Assembly: GCA_015709695.1 (NCBI GenBank)
Contig: CP054183.1
Coordinates: 1,414,992-1,478,991 of the forward strand
Source of the DNA: Gammaproteobacteria bacterium
GTDB lineage: Bacteria; Pseudomonadota; Gammaproteobacteria; Steroidobacterales; GCA-2729495
DNA length: 64,000 bases
Reading direction: 5' to 3'
Part shown: one piece after another, positions 45,893 through 53,762 of the stretch
Layout of the letters: every line of letters starts with the position of its first letter
How positions within the stretch are numbered: position 1 is the stretch's first letter
Program-made: the position numbers and the translations under genes
Notes under the pieces: generated by a model
The model's database searches: none
Told to the model about the DNA's origin: nothing
What the model saw: only the letters and a program-made list of their open reading frames with translations

Positions 45893-47104
45893 TTACCCGG
45901 CAGGCGTAACGGCGGCATCCGGCACGAAGACCCGGAGCGCCGCACCCCAGTCCGCCGCCTCGAAGGGTGACGCCTCCGCCGTGACGAACTCGGCGGGACT
46001 GCCCGCACGCAGGTCCGGCCACGCCAGCCCCCAGTGCTCGCGCGGCGCCGCTGTCGCCGCGGCCAGCACGCGCGCCACCGACAGCCCCGCCCCGCGCATG
46101 AGCGCCAGCTCGTCGAGCAGGCCCTGGCCGTGGACGACACCAGGGCTGCCCGCATCCGAACCGGCGATCAGCCGCACCCCCAGCTCATCCGCCCGCGCGA
46201 TCTGCGCCCGATGCGCGTCGAGGATGCGCCCGAGGTTCGCGATTGTCGGCGGCGACCAGCCCGCCGCCTGCGGGTGCGCCCACTGGAAGTGCACCGGCGC
46301 CAGCGTGGGCACCCAGGCGATGCCGCGGTCGGCCATGGCCTGCAGCGCCGCGGCACTCATGAAGTAGCCGTGCTCGATGGAGTCGACCCCCGCGGCGATG
46401 GCGGCCTCGATGCCCTCCAGCCCGCTGCAGTGGACGAACACCGGCCGGCCGTGATGGTGCGCGCGCTCGACCATCCCGCGCAGCGTCGCGGCATCGAACT
46501 GCGGGCCGGCGCTCACGGCCATGCGCCCGAAATCGACGATGCCGGTGAGGATGATCTTGATGTCGTCCGCCCCGGGGGCCAGGCGTTCGACCGCGGCGAA
46601 GGCCTCCTCGCGCGTGGCGACCTCGGTGCCCATGAAGCGGCCGTAGGCACCCCGGCGGCAGATGGCCGGCCCCGGCGAGCGGACCTCCACGCCCGGCTCG
46701 CCGCGGACCAGCTGGCGCATCGCGTGATTGATGCCATGGCGGTCGCCGGCATCGCGGAGCAGCGTGATGCCCGCCGCGCGTGCCCGGCGCAGGTTGGCCG
46801 TGGCGATCGCCTGCAGGGACGCCGTGTCGCCGGCCGGGGCCGCGCGCCCCGCGCCGCGCGCGGACGGCGTACCGTCGAGAAAGAGATGGCAGTGGGCCTC
46901 CACCAGCCCGGGCATCAGGAAGCCGACGGTCGTGGCGTGCGCCGCGCCGGCCCCTGCTCCGCCCGGACCCGGTTCGCCGGGCGCGGTGATCGCCGCGATG
47001 CGCCCGCCGCGCAGGTGGAACGCGTAGGGCCCGTCGTCGTGGAAGCGCCGGCCGCAGAAGTAGCGGCGGGCGACCAGCACCTGTGTGTCGGCAGCGCCGG
47101 TCAC
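45893..47104 (-). CDS. Amidohydrolase family protein
   Basis: A 403-residue metal-dependent hydrolase of the imidazolonepropionase/prolidase-like branch. HxH is in LVEAHCHLFLDG, the candidate bridging Lys in DDIKIILTG, then FVHCSGLEG, IEHGYFMS and the late Asp in AGSDAGSPG. No signal peptide. The GTG at 47104 lies 9 bases after the pterin methyltransferase stop, so it is probably the last gene of the corrinoid operon and may act on the methylated substrate or its product. Substrate unknown. Confidence 0.85.
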   Translation of the reverse strand: MTGAADTQVLVARRYFCGRRFHDDGPYAFHLRGGRIAAITAPGEPGPGGAGAGAAHATTVGFLMPGLVEAHCHLFLDGTPSARGAGRAAPAGDTASLQAIATANLRRARAAGITLLRDAGDRHGINHAMRQLVRGEPGVEVRSPGPAICRRGAYGRFMGTEVATREEAFAAVERLAPGADDIKIILTGIVDFGRMAVSAGPQFDAATLRGMVERAHHHGRPVFVHCSGLEGIEAAIAAGVDSIEHGYFMSAAALQAMADRGIAWVPTLAPVHFQWAHPQAAGWSPPTIANLGRILDAHRAQIARADELGVRLIAGSDAGSPGVVHGQGLLDELALMRGAGLSVARVLAAATAAPREHWGLAWPDLRAGSPAEFVTAEASPFEAADWGAALRVFVPDAAVTPAG

Positions 47105-47112
47105 CGCGGGCC

Positions 47113-47985
47113 TCAGGAGCGCTGCAGCTGCAGCAGGCGGCGCAGCGCGGGCCGGCCATCCAGCGCGATGATCTCGCGCAGGGCCACCAGCACCGGGTCC
47201 CCGTCGGGCAGCAGCCGGTAATCCCGCCAGGGCGTGCCGATGATCATGTCGAGCCCGCGCGGCATGGCGAGCGTCAGGAAGGCGTTCTCGAGGCCCTCCC
47301 GCAGCGGCAGGCCACCGCGCGTGGTGGCCGGCAGCTGCTGGGCGAAATTGCTCAGCCCGCCGCAGAGGTGCACGCCGGCCAGCGCGGGATCACCGGCGAT
47401 GCGCTCCATGCCCTCGAGCGTCGCGCGGGTCAGGCCAGTGAGGTCCGCGGCCAGCGCGCTGATGGAGACATCGACGATGATCTCGCCGGGGGCGAGCCCG
47501 TGCTCCGCCACCAGCCGCTCGACACAGCGCCGTGCGGTGGCGTGGATCTCGGCGCCGCTGCGGTTCTGCCGCGCCTCGCCCGCCTCCATCCGCTCCGAGG
47601 CCATGAGGATGACGCCGGCCGGGCAGGCCCCGCCGCCGGGCAGCGTCCAGCGCGCCTCGGTGATGGAGTTGATGAGCGGCTTGCGGCCACGGGCGCGCGC
47701 GGCGTCATAGGCGCGCAGGCCGATCTCCTGCACCCGCGCGTCGGGCGAGTCGAGGCTCAGCGGCAGGTCGACCACCGCCTGCACCGCGCGGATCACGGCG
47801 ACCAGGAAATCCGGCTGTGCGAGCGCGTCCGCGCCGGTGTTGATGTTCAGCCATGCCGCGCCGGCCGCCGCCTGGCGCTGCGCCAGCGCCTGGATGCCGG
47901 CGATGTCGGCCGTCTCGAACAGCTGCCGCGTGCTGCGAAAGCCCGGATTGATGCGCTCGCCGATGATCTGCAGACCGGGAATCAT
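47113..47985 (-). CDS. Pterin-binding (methyl-THF) methyltransferase
   Basis: A 290-residue TIM-barrel protein of the DHPS-like/MeTr family (AcsE, MtvA, CmuB, MtrH relatives). It has the pterin-binding IIGERINPGFRS N-terminus, WLNINTGAD, the LPLSLDSPDARV strand, LINSITEARW and IIVDVSISALA. Such enzymes move methyl groups between corrinoid proteins and tetrahydrofolate. In this operon it would accept methyl from the corrinoid protein to give methyl-THF. ATGA overlap with the activator gene upstream. Confidence 0.87.
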   Translation of the reverse strand: MIPGLQIIGERINPGFRSTRQLFETADIAGIQALAQRQAAAGAAWLNINTGADALAQPDFLVAVIRAVQAVVDLPLSLDSPDARVQEIGLRAYDAARARGRKPLINSITEARWTLPGGGACPAGVILMASERMEAGEARQNRSGAEIHATARRCVERLVAEHGLAPGEIIVDVSISALAADLTGLTRATLEGMERIAGDPALAGVHLCGGLSNFAQQLPATTRGGLPLREGLENAFLTLAMPRGLDMIIGTPWRDYRLLPDGDPVLVALREIIALDGRPALRRLLQLQRS

Positions 47986-49853
47986 CGCCCGCCGCCCCCG
48001 CCCGCCGCCGCGGGCTGCCGGAAGTTGATGCGGCTGACGAACTGCCGCTGGAAGGCGGCGCTGCCCGCCATGCTGATGTAGCGGGCACGCTGCGCGATCC
48101 GCGCCGCCTGCGCGCGATGCGGATGCGACAGCGCCGCCAGGCGCGTGCCGAGCCCGGCGGCATCGCCGATCTGCGCGAAGCGCTCGCGCGGCAGCCCGGG
48201 CAGCATGCCGATGGCGATGGCGCTGTCGAGATCGATGTAGCTGCCGAAGGCACCGGCGACGATGACCTGGTCGAGCTGCGCCTCGTCCAGGCCGGCGGCC
48301 TGCAGCAGCATGTCGATGCCGCTGCGGATGGCGGCCTTGGCGAGCTGCACGGCGCGCACGTCGCCCTGGGTGAAGACAATCGCCGGCGCATCGCGCTCGG
48401 CCTCCGCCACCAGCACGAATTCCCGGGTGTGGTCGTTGTCGCGCACCCGCTCCGGCCCCGGCTGCAGCCGCCCGCGGTGGTTGATCAGGCCGGCACGCAG
48501 CAGCTCGGCGACGATGTCGAGCACGGCCGAGCCGCAGATGCCCTCGGGCGGCGCCCCGTCGATGACCTGCAGCCGGGGCTCGCCGTCCTCCCGCAGGGTC
48601 ACCCGCTCGATGGCACCACGTGCCGCCTGCATGCCCCAGGTGATCTCGCCGCCCTCCAGGGCCGGGCCGGACGGGCAGGAGACGCTGAGGATCTCCTCCC
48701 CGCGCAGCAGCGAGATCTCGGTATTGGTGCCGATGTCGAGCAGCAGCGTGATCCCCTGCAGCTCCCGGGTCTCGAGTGCCAGGAGCGCGGCCACGTGGTC
48801 GCCGCCGATGAAGCCGGCGATTGCGGGGAACAGGTGCACGCTGGCCGCCGGCGCGGCCGCCAGGCCGAGGTCGCGGGCCTCGAGGTCCGCGGCCCCGCGC
48901 AGCAGCGGCGAGAACGGCGCGTGCGCCAGGCCCGCCACCGGCAGTGCGAGCAGGAAATGCGCCATGACGGTGTTGCCGGCCACCACCACGTCGCAGATGT
49001 CGGTGACGGCGGCCTCCGCCTGCGCGCACAGCGTCGTCGCCAGCCGGTTGATGCCCTCGATCGCCAGGCGCTGCAGCTGGCGCAGCTGCCTGGCATCGTG
49101 CACCGCCCGGTTCAGCCGCGTGATGATGTCCCCGCCCAGCGACTGCTGCGGGTTGGTGATGCCCGCCTGGCACAGCGGCGCGGTGCGTCCCCGCCGCAGG
49201 TCGAGCAGGAAGGCGCCGATGCTGGTGGTGCCGAGATCCACGGCGAGCGCCAGCGCCCGGCGGTCCGCCGGCAGCACCTGCACCAGCTCGCCCCGGCGCA
49301 GCGCCGCGAGCAACCGCACCGGCTCGCGCCCGGCGAACGCCGCGGCGGCACGCAGCGCGTCGGCATCCACCGCCTGGCAGCGCGCCGCGCCGTGGCGGTT
49401 GATGGCGGCGATCAGCCGGTCGTCGAGACTGCTGGCGGGATCGTCGGGCTGCCCCGCGAGGCGGATGCGCCAGGTGCGCACCGTCGGGTCCGGCACCAGC
49501 CGGACGTCGTTGCCGGCCAGCGCGCGCACCGTCTGCGCGGCGGCCGAGCGCGGCGGCACCTGCACCGCACAGCCCTCCCGCGGCCAGATCTGGCAGGCCC
49601 GCCGCCAGCCGTCGGCCAGCAGCTTCGCCGACAGCAGCCGGCGATCCGCGGCACTGGGTTCGGGCGCCGGCCCGTCGACGATGCGGATCAGGCAGGACAG
49701 GCAGGTACCGCTGCCCCCGCAGGAACTCGCCAGCGGGATGGCGCCACGGCGCGCGCCATCGAGCAGCGACTCGCCCGGCTCCAGGCGCAGCGTGGCCTCG
49801 GCAGGCCGGAAGTGGATGACCGCGCCCGGCGCATCGGCAGGCGATGGCGTCAT
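47982..49853 (-). CDS. RACo-like corrinoid-protein activator (2Fe-2S, ASKHA)
   Basis: A 623-residue reductive activator of corrinoid proteins (RamA/RACo, DUF4445 type). The N-terminal 2Fe-2S ferredoxin-like domain has SSCGGSGTCLSCLI near residue 43. A linker leads to an ASKHA ATPase domain with LALAVDLGTTSIGAFLLDL, VVAGNTVMAHFLLA, LLLDIGTNTEISLL and CGSAVLDIVAELL. It restores inactive Co(II) to Co(I). Position between the pterin methyltransferase and a MetH-activation-like gene, with overlapping codons on both sides, supports this. Such activators are mostly known from anaerobes, so its presence here is notable. Confidence 0.9.
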   Translation of the reverse strand: MTPSPADAPGAVIHFRPAEATLRLEPGESLLDGARRGAIPLASSCGGSGTCLSCLIRIVDGPAPEPSAADRRLLSAKLLADGWRRACQIWPREGCAVQVPPRSAAAQTVRALAGNDVRLVPDPTVRTWRIRLAGQPDDPASSLDDRLIAAINRHGAARCQAVDADALRAAAAFAGREPVRLLAALRRGELVQVLPADRRALALAVDLGTTSIGAFLLDLRRGRTAPLCQAGITNPQQSLGGDIITRLNRAVHDARQLRQLQRLAIEGINRLATTLCAQAEAAVTDICDVVVAGNTVMAHFLLALPVAGLAHAPFSPLLRGAADLEARDLGLAAAPAASVHLFPAIAGFIGGDHVAALLALETRELQGITLLLDIGTNTEISLLRGEEILSVSCPSGPALEGGEITWGMQAARGAIERVTLREDGEPRLQVIDGAPPEGICGSAVLDIVAELLRAGLINHRGRLQPGPERVRDNDHTREFVLVAEAERDAPAIVFTQGDVRAVQLAKAAIRSGIDMLLQAAGLDEAQLDQVIVAGAFGSYIDLDSAIAIGMLPGLPRERFAQIGDAAGLGTRLAALSHPHRAQAARIAQRARYISMAGSAAFQRQFVSRINFRQPAAAGGGGGR

Positions 49854-50542
49854 GCCGCTCCCGCCGACCTCGCGCGGCTGAAGCGGCAGCGGGCGCCGCT
49901 GGCACAGGCGCAGCCGGGCCGGTCCTGCCGCGGCGGACGGACATGGCGGCCGACCGGCGCCAGCGCGGTGGCGGTCTTCAGCGGCGACATCACGCCGCTG
50001 CCGGCCAGCGTGATGCCGATCCGGCCGGCACCGGCGAGCTGCAGCAGCGGGGCCTGCGCCGTCAGTGCCACCACGCCGTCGCCCGGCGCCTCGGGCCTGC
50101 CGACGGCCAGACCCTGTGTCGCCAGGTCCTCGCGCAGGCGGGCGAACAGCTGCTCGCCGAGGCGGAACACGAACAGGCTGGCCAGCTCGTCGAGCACGAG
50201 AGCCTGCAGGCCCCGGCGCTGGCCGAAGGCCTGCGCCACCGCGGCGGAAACCCCGGGCCCCAGCGACCAGGCCGCCGCGAGGACGAACTCGGCCCGTGCG
50301 CGCTGCGGCAGGCGGCGACCCGGTTCGAGCAGCTGCCGCATCCCGTCGCCCTCCCCGCCCTGCAGTCCGATGCAGCGGTAGCTCGCCCGCGGCCGGATCA
50401 GCCGCTCGCAGCGGATGTGCTCGAGCAGCTCCGCCACCATCGCCCGGGCCGGCCGTGCGCGGAAAGCGGGTCCGTCCAGCGCCAGCCGCCGCAGTACCTC
50501 GTCGCAGGAGAGGTCGAGGTCGAAATCCGCGACGACCACCAC
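49850..50542 (-). CDS. MetH activation-domain-like protein
   Basis: A 230-residue protein. The stretch GRIGITLAGSGVMSPLKTATAL resembles the S-adenosylmethionine-binding end of the cobalamin-dependent methionine synthase activation domain when read in parts (TLAGSGVMSPLKT). The C-terminal CACASGARCRFSR resembles the Cys-rich tail of stand-alone activation proteins seen in corrinoid operons. It lacks other MetH modules. Likely helps reactivate or bind the corrinoid protein; this is inference from motif and neighbourhood. GTG start; the stop overlaps the RACo-like start. Confidence 0.62.
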   Translation of the reverse strand: MVVVADFDLDLSCDEVLRRLALDGPAFRARPARAMVAELLEHIRCERLIRPRASYRCIGLQGGEGDGMRQLLEPGRRLPQRARAEFVLAAAWSLGPGVSAAVAQAFGQRRGLQALVLDELASLFVFRLGEQLFARLREDLATQGLAVGRPEAPGDGVVALTAQAPLLQLAGAGRIGITLAGSGVMSPLKTATALAPVGRHVRPPRQDRPGCACASGARCRFSRARSAGAA

Positions 50543-50545
50543 GGC

Positions 50546-51796
50546 TCAGTACACCCCGTGCCGCCGGATGGCGTCGAACATGGCCCTGACATTGGCCGGG
50601 CGGGCCTCGCGCGGGATGCCGGCGCCGCCGCCGTCGAGGATGTAGGCACCATCCCTGCCCACCGTGGCCACCAGCTGTCTCACCTGTTCCTCGACCTCGG
50701 CGGGCGATCCGGCGATCAGCAGCGAGGCGGGCATGCCGCCGCGGATGCAGATGCGGGTGCCGAACACCGCCTTCGCGCGCACGAGATCGGTCTGCTCGAA
50801 CTGGTAGGTGCAGCTGCCCGGCGGCACATCGGCGATGACCTCCAGCCGGCTGGTGCAGTCGCCCTCGAAGAAGGGCATCGGCGTCAGCCCGGCATCGAGG
50901 GTCATCTGCATCAGCCGGCGCAGCTGCGGCCAGTAGAACGTCGCGAACTGCTTCGGCGACATGAAGCCGTCGATGCCCCAGTGCAGCGGGATGAACACCG
51001 TCTTGCTGGGCAGCGTCCTGAACAGCTCGATGGCGCGCCGGTTGAAGTTGTCCAGCACGACGTCGATCGCCTCCAGCAGCTCGTCGGGCCGGCGCATCAT
51101 GTCGAGCATGCCGCCCTTGGCGCCGCGCATGAAGTCGACGATGAGGTCGAAGGGACAGAGCATCGCGCCGCCACGGTGCACGGGAAAGCCCAGCCCCGCC
51201 ATGCGCTGGATGAAGGCGCGGTCGCGGGCCAGCGTACTCAGGGCATGCCGGCCGGCTTCGTGGAGCGTGTCCATGGCCCGCTTCATCTCGGGCGTGCCGA
51301 AGGGGGCGATATTGAGCGCCATGCCGGTGTAGATGAGGCCGAGCGGGTTCGGGAAGCCGGCGAAGGCGTCCAGGTGCTTCGCCGTGCGGGGGATCATGCG
51401 CGTCAGCCAGAAGTACGAGGGATCGGCGATGAACTCGCGGTACTCGTCCGCGCGCATGATCTCGCGGTCGAGGTACTGGAAGGGGTCATCCTCCCCCACG
51501 CGCCCGCCCGGCCACTCCATCGGCAGGTAGCCGATGAGGTCGAGCTGCGGGCCCAGCAGGTTGCGGGTGTGCTGCTGCTCGAAGGCATCGGGCTCGAAAT
51601 CGACAATGGTCTTCTCGAGCGCGCGTTCGAGCTTGTCGGCGTCGTAGACGACCTCCGCCAGCGTGAAGCCCGCATAGCGCGCGAAGAAGTCCGCGGTGAA
51701 CAGCGGCGCGGGCACCCGGTCCGGCACCCGCCCGGCCATGGCATCGGCCATGCGCCGCTGGCGCTGTGCGTAGAGCTCTTCGACGGACGTGTTCAT
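50546..51796 (-). CDS. Uroporphyrinogen decarboxylase-family methyltransferase
   Basis: A 416-residue UroD-fold protein of the MtaA/MtbA/CmuA kind rather than true HemE: the HemE N-terminal RQAGRYL motif is absent. It has PMEWPGGRVGEDDPF, MPFFEGDCTSRLEVIADVPP, the TDLVRAKAVFGTRICIRGG loop with candidate zinc Cys residues, and a C-terminal YILDGGGAGIP. Such proteins transfer methyl groups to or from a corrinoid partner, and the next gene upstream is that partner (ATGA overlap). It probably demethylates the substrate. Start ATG 51796 chosen for the overlap. Confidence 0.85.
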   Translation of the reverse strand: MNTSVEELYAQRQRRMADAMAGRVPDRVPAPLFTADFFARYAGFTLAEVVYDADKLERALEKTIVDFEPDAFEQQHTRNLLGPQLDLIGYLPMEWPGGRVGEDDPFQYLDREIMRADEYREFIADPSYFWLTRMIPRTAKHLDAFAGFPNPLGLIYTGMALNIAPFGTPEMKRAMDTLHEAGRHALSTLARDRAFIQRMAGLGFPVHRGGAMLCPFDLIVDFMRGAKGGMLDMMRRPDELLEAIDVVLDNFNRRAIELFRTLPSKTVFIPLHWGIDGFMSPKQFATFYWPQLRRLMQMTLDAGLTPMPFFEGDCTSRLEVIADVPPGSCTYQFEQTDLVRAKAVFGTRICIRGGMPASLLIAGSPAEVEEQVRQLVATVGRDGAYILDGGGAGIPREARPANVRAMFDAIRRHGVY

Positions 51797-52449
51797 GGCC
51801 GGGGCCCTGTCCAGTCGTTGCACAGCGCCACCGCCTCCACGGCGCTGCGGCCGAAGGCATCGGCGTGCGTGAACTCGCAGACCCGCTCGTCGACCTGGCC
51901 GCCGCCGATCATCACCTTGAAGTCGCCGCGGACGCCGGCCTCGCGGAAGGATTCGATGATGTCCTTCATCGAATCGAAGGCGAGCGTGAGGAAACCGCTC
52001 AGGCCGACCACCGCCGGCCGGTTGGCGCGGATGGCCTCGAGGAAGCGCTGCGCCGGGACGTCCACGCCGAGGTCGATCACCCGGTAGCCGGCGATCTCCA
52101 GCATGAAGCTCACGATGTTCTTGCCGATGTCGTGCAGGTCGCCCTTCACCGTGCCGATCACCACGCTCGCGCGCGCGGCGGACTCCGCGGCGCCCGCATC
52201 GCCGATGATCAACGGCCGGGCCATGGCGCTGATCTCGGTGAGCATCTCCCCGGCCAGCATCAGCTCGGTGAGGAAGTACTCCTCGGCCTCGTAGCGGGCA
52301 CCGACGATGTCCATGGCCTGGCGGCAGAGCGCGAGCATCTGCAGGGGGTCGTAGCCCGCATCGAGCATCTGTCGCGCCAGGGCCAGGGCCGGCTCCTCCT
52401 CCATGTCCGCCAGCAGGGTGATCAGCCGTTTGCCTTGCTCATCGGTCAT
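51793..52449 (-). CDS. Corrinoid (methyl-B12) protein
   Basis: A 218-residue two-domain cobalamin protein (MtaC/MtbC/MtvC type). The N-terminal helical cap (residues 1-90) precedes a Rossmann B12 domain with the base-off motif GDLHDIGKNIV (D-x-H-x-x-G, His ligand near residue 107), then GLSGFLTLAF and KVMIGGGQVDE. A strong ribosome site GGAGGTG precedes the ATG. It lies between the MetF-like and UroD-family genes and is the methyl carrier of the operon. Confidence 0.93.
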   Translation of the reverse strand: MTDEQGKRLITLLADMEEEPALALARQMLDAGYDPLQMLALCRQAMDIVGARYEAEEYFLTELMLAGEMLTEISAMARPLIIGDAGAAESAARASVVIGTVKGDLHDIGKNIVSFMLEIAGYRVIDLGVDVPAQRFLEAIRANRPAVVGLSGFLTLAFDSMKDIIESFREAGVRGDFKVMIGGGQVDERVCEFTHADAFGRSAVEAVALCNDWTGPRP

Positions 52450-52472
52450 CACGACACCTCCACGTTGCGTTC

Positions 52473-53429
52473 TCAGTCCATGCGGGAAGCCGGCCGCGAG
52501 AGCCCGGCACGCTGCGTGATCTCCGCCAGCCGCTGCACATGCCGGTGCAGCATCAGGTGCACACCGGAGACACCGGGCACGGCGCGGATCCGCTCGATCA
52601 GCTCGATGCAGATCGCCACGCCGGTCGCGGGCGGGTCGCGCGACTGCTCCAGCCGGTGGACCAGCCCGTCGGGAATGTGCACGCCGGGGATGTGCCCGCG
52701 CATCCACCCGGCCGCGCGGGCCGAGGGCAGCAGGCCCACGCCGACCAGGATCGCGCAGCGCTCGTGCAGGCCCTGGTCGCGCACCTGCTGCATGAAGGCT
52801 TCGAGGCGGGCGACATCGAAGCAGTACTGGCTCTGCACGAAGCGCGCGCCCGCCGCCACCTTGCCGGCGAAGTTGCCGACGCAGGCCTCGACTGGCCCGC
52901 TGAACGGATCCACGGCCGCGCCGATGAACAGCGCCGGTGCCGCGGCGAGCGGCCGTCCCGAGCACAGGCGGCCTTCCCTGCTCAGCGTCACCGCGGTGCG
53001 GATCAGCGCCAGGCTGTCGAGCTCGAATACCGGCTGCGCCCAGCCATGGTCGCCGTTGGCGATGTCATCGCCGCGCAGGCACAGCAGGTTGTGCACGCCG
53101 AGTGCGGCCGCGCCGAGGAGTTCCGCCTGGATGGCGATGAGATTGCGGTCCCGGCAGCACAGCTGCATGACCGGCTGCAGGCCCTCGCGCACCAGCAGCG
53201 CAGCGGCCGCCAGGCTCGACATGTGGCAGTTGGCGCCCGGTCCGTCGGGGACGTTGATCGCATCCACGCAGCCCCGGTAAGGTGCCAGCAGACTGCGGAA
53301 ATCGTCCGCGTCCGCCGAATCCGGCGGCACCATCTCCGTCGTCACGACGAAGGCACCGGCAGCCAGCCGGCGCTCCAGCAGGCTTGCCGGGCCGCTTGGC
53401 ACGGCGGATTGCCCTGCACCCTCGGTCAA
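52473..53429 (-). CDS. Methylenetetrahydrofolate reductase family protein
   Basis: A 318-residue MetF-like TIM barrel. Visible motifs: VVTTEMVPPDSADADDF (start of the barrel), DAINVPDGPGANCHMSS, VMQLCCRDRNLIAIQAELL, NLLCLRGDD, and FVQSQYCFDVARLEAFM. In this operon it would oxidise methyl-THF to methylene-THF, as MetF2 does in chloromethane users. The start codon is TTG at 53429, after GGGAG; a GTG at 53402 is the alternative. It is the first gene of the corrinoid operon. Confidence 0.88.
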   Translation of the reverse strand: MTEGAGQSAVPSGPASLLERRLAAGAFVVTTEMVPPDSADADDFRSLLAPYRGCVDAINVPDGPGANCHMSSLAAAALLVREGLQPVMQLCCRDRNLIAIQAELLGAAALGVHNLLCLRGDDIANGDHGWAQPVFELDSLALIRTAVTLSREGRLCSGRPLAAAPALFIGAAVDPFSGPVEACVGNFAGKVAAGARFVQSQYCFDVARLEAFMQQVRDQGLHERCAILVGVGLLPSARAAGWMRGHIPGVHIPDGLVHRLEQSRDPPATGVAICIELIERIRAVPGVSGVHLMLHRHVQRLAEITQRAGLSRPASRMD

Positions 53430-53512
53430 TCGTCGACTCCCGGGTTCGGCCGGATGCCTGGCACAGTATCAACACTGGCTCATATGTCAACGAAGTTGCC
53501 CGCTTTGGCGGT

Positions 53513-53691
53513 GGTGCCAGGTCGGGCTTTTCGGGCTTGTCGGGGGCGGCGGTGCCAGGCCGGGCTTTTCGGGCTTGTCGCAGCCCACCACCTGGCGCCT
53601 GCCAGGCGACTGACCGTCAGGCGAACCGCCGCATCAGCAGCACCTTGATGTAGGGGGGTGGTGGTGCCAGGCCGGGCTTTTCGGGCTTGTC
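53513..53691 (+). repeat. Dispersed repeat cluster between metF-like and yidC-like genes
   Basis: Three copies of the GGTGCCAGG..CGGGCTTTTCGGGCTTGTCG element begin at 53513, 53551 and 53663. The region from 53430 to 53512 holds no gene; it is relatively AT-rich around 53465-53500 and probably contains the promoter of the corrinoid operon. Confidence 0.85.
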
Positions 53692-53762
53692 GCAGCCCAC
53701 CACCTGGCGCCTGCCAGGCGACTGGCCGTCAGGCGAACCGCCGCATCAGCAGCACCTTGATG
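53551..53762. repeat. 100-bp direct duplication including the yidC-like 3' end
   Basis: Bases 53551-53650 and 53663-53762 are the same 100 bp with one mismatch (TGACCG versus TGGCCG), 112 bases apart. The right copy contains the last 34 bases of the yidC-like gene including its stop (complement of 53729-53731); the left copy is a non-functional duplicate of that end. Confidence 0.92.

Noticed and set aside
47982..49853. RACo-like protein as a sugar kinase or Hsp70-type protein
   Set aside because: The N-terminal 2Fe-2S cysteines and the corrinoid gene context fit the activator family better.
50546..51796. UroD-family protein as HemE (haem synthesis)
   Set aside because: The HemE N-terminal substrate motif is absent and the gene overlaps a corrinoid protein gene.
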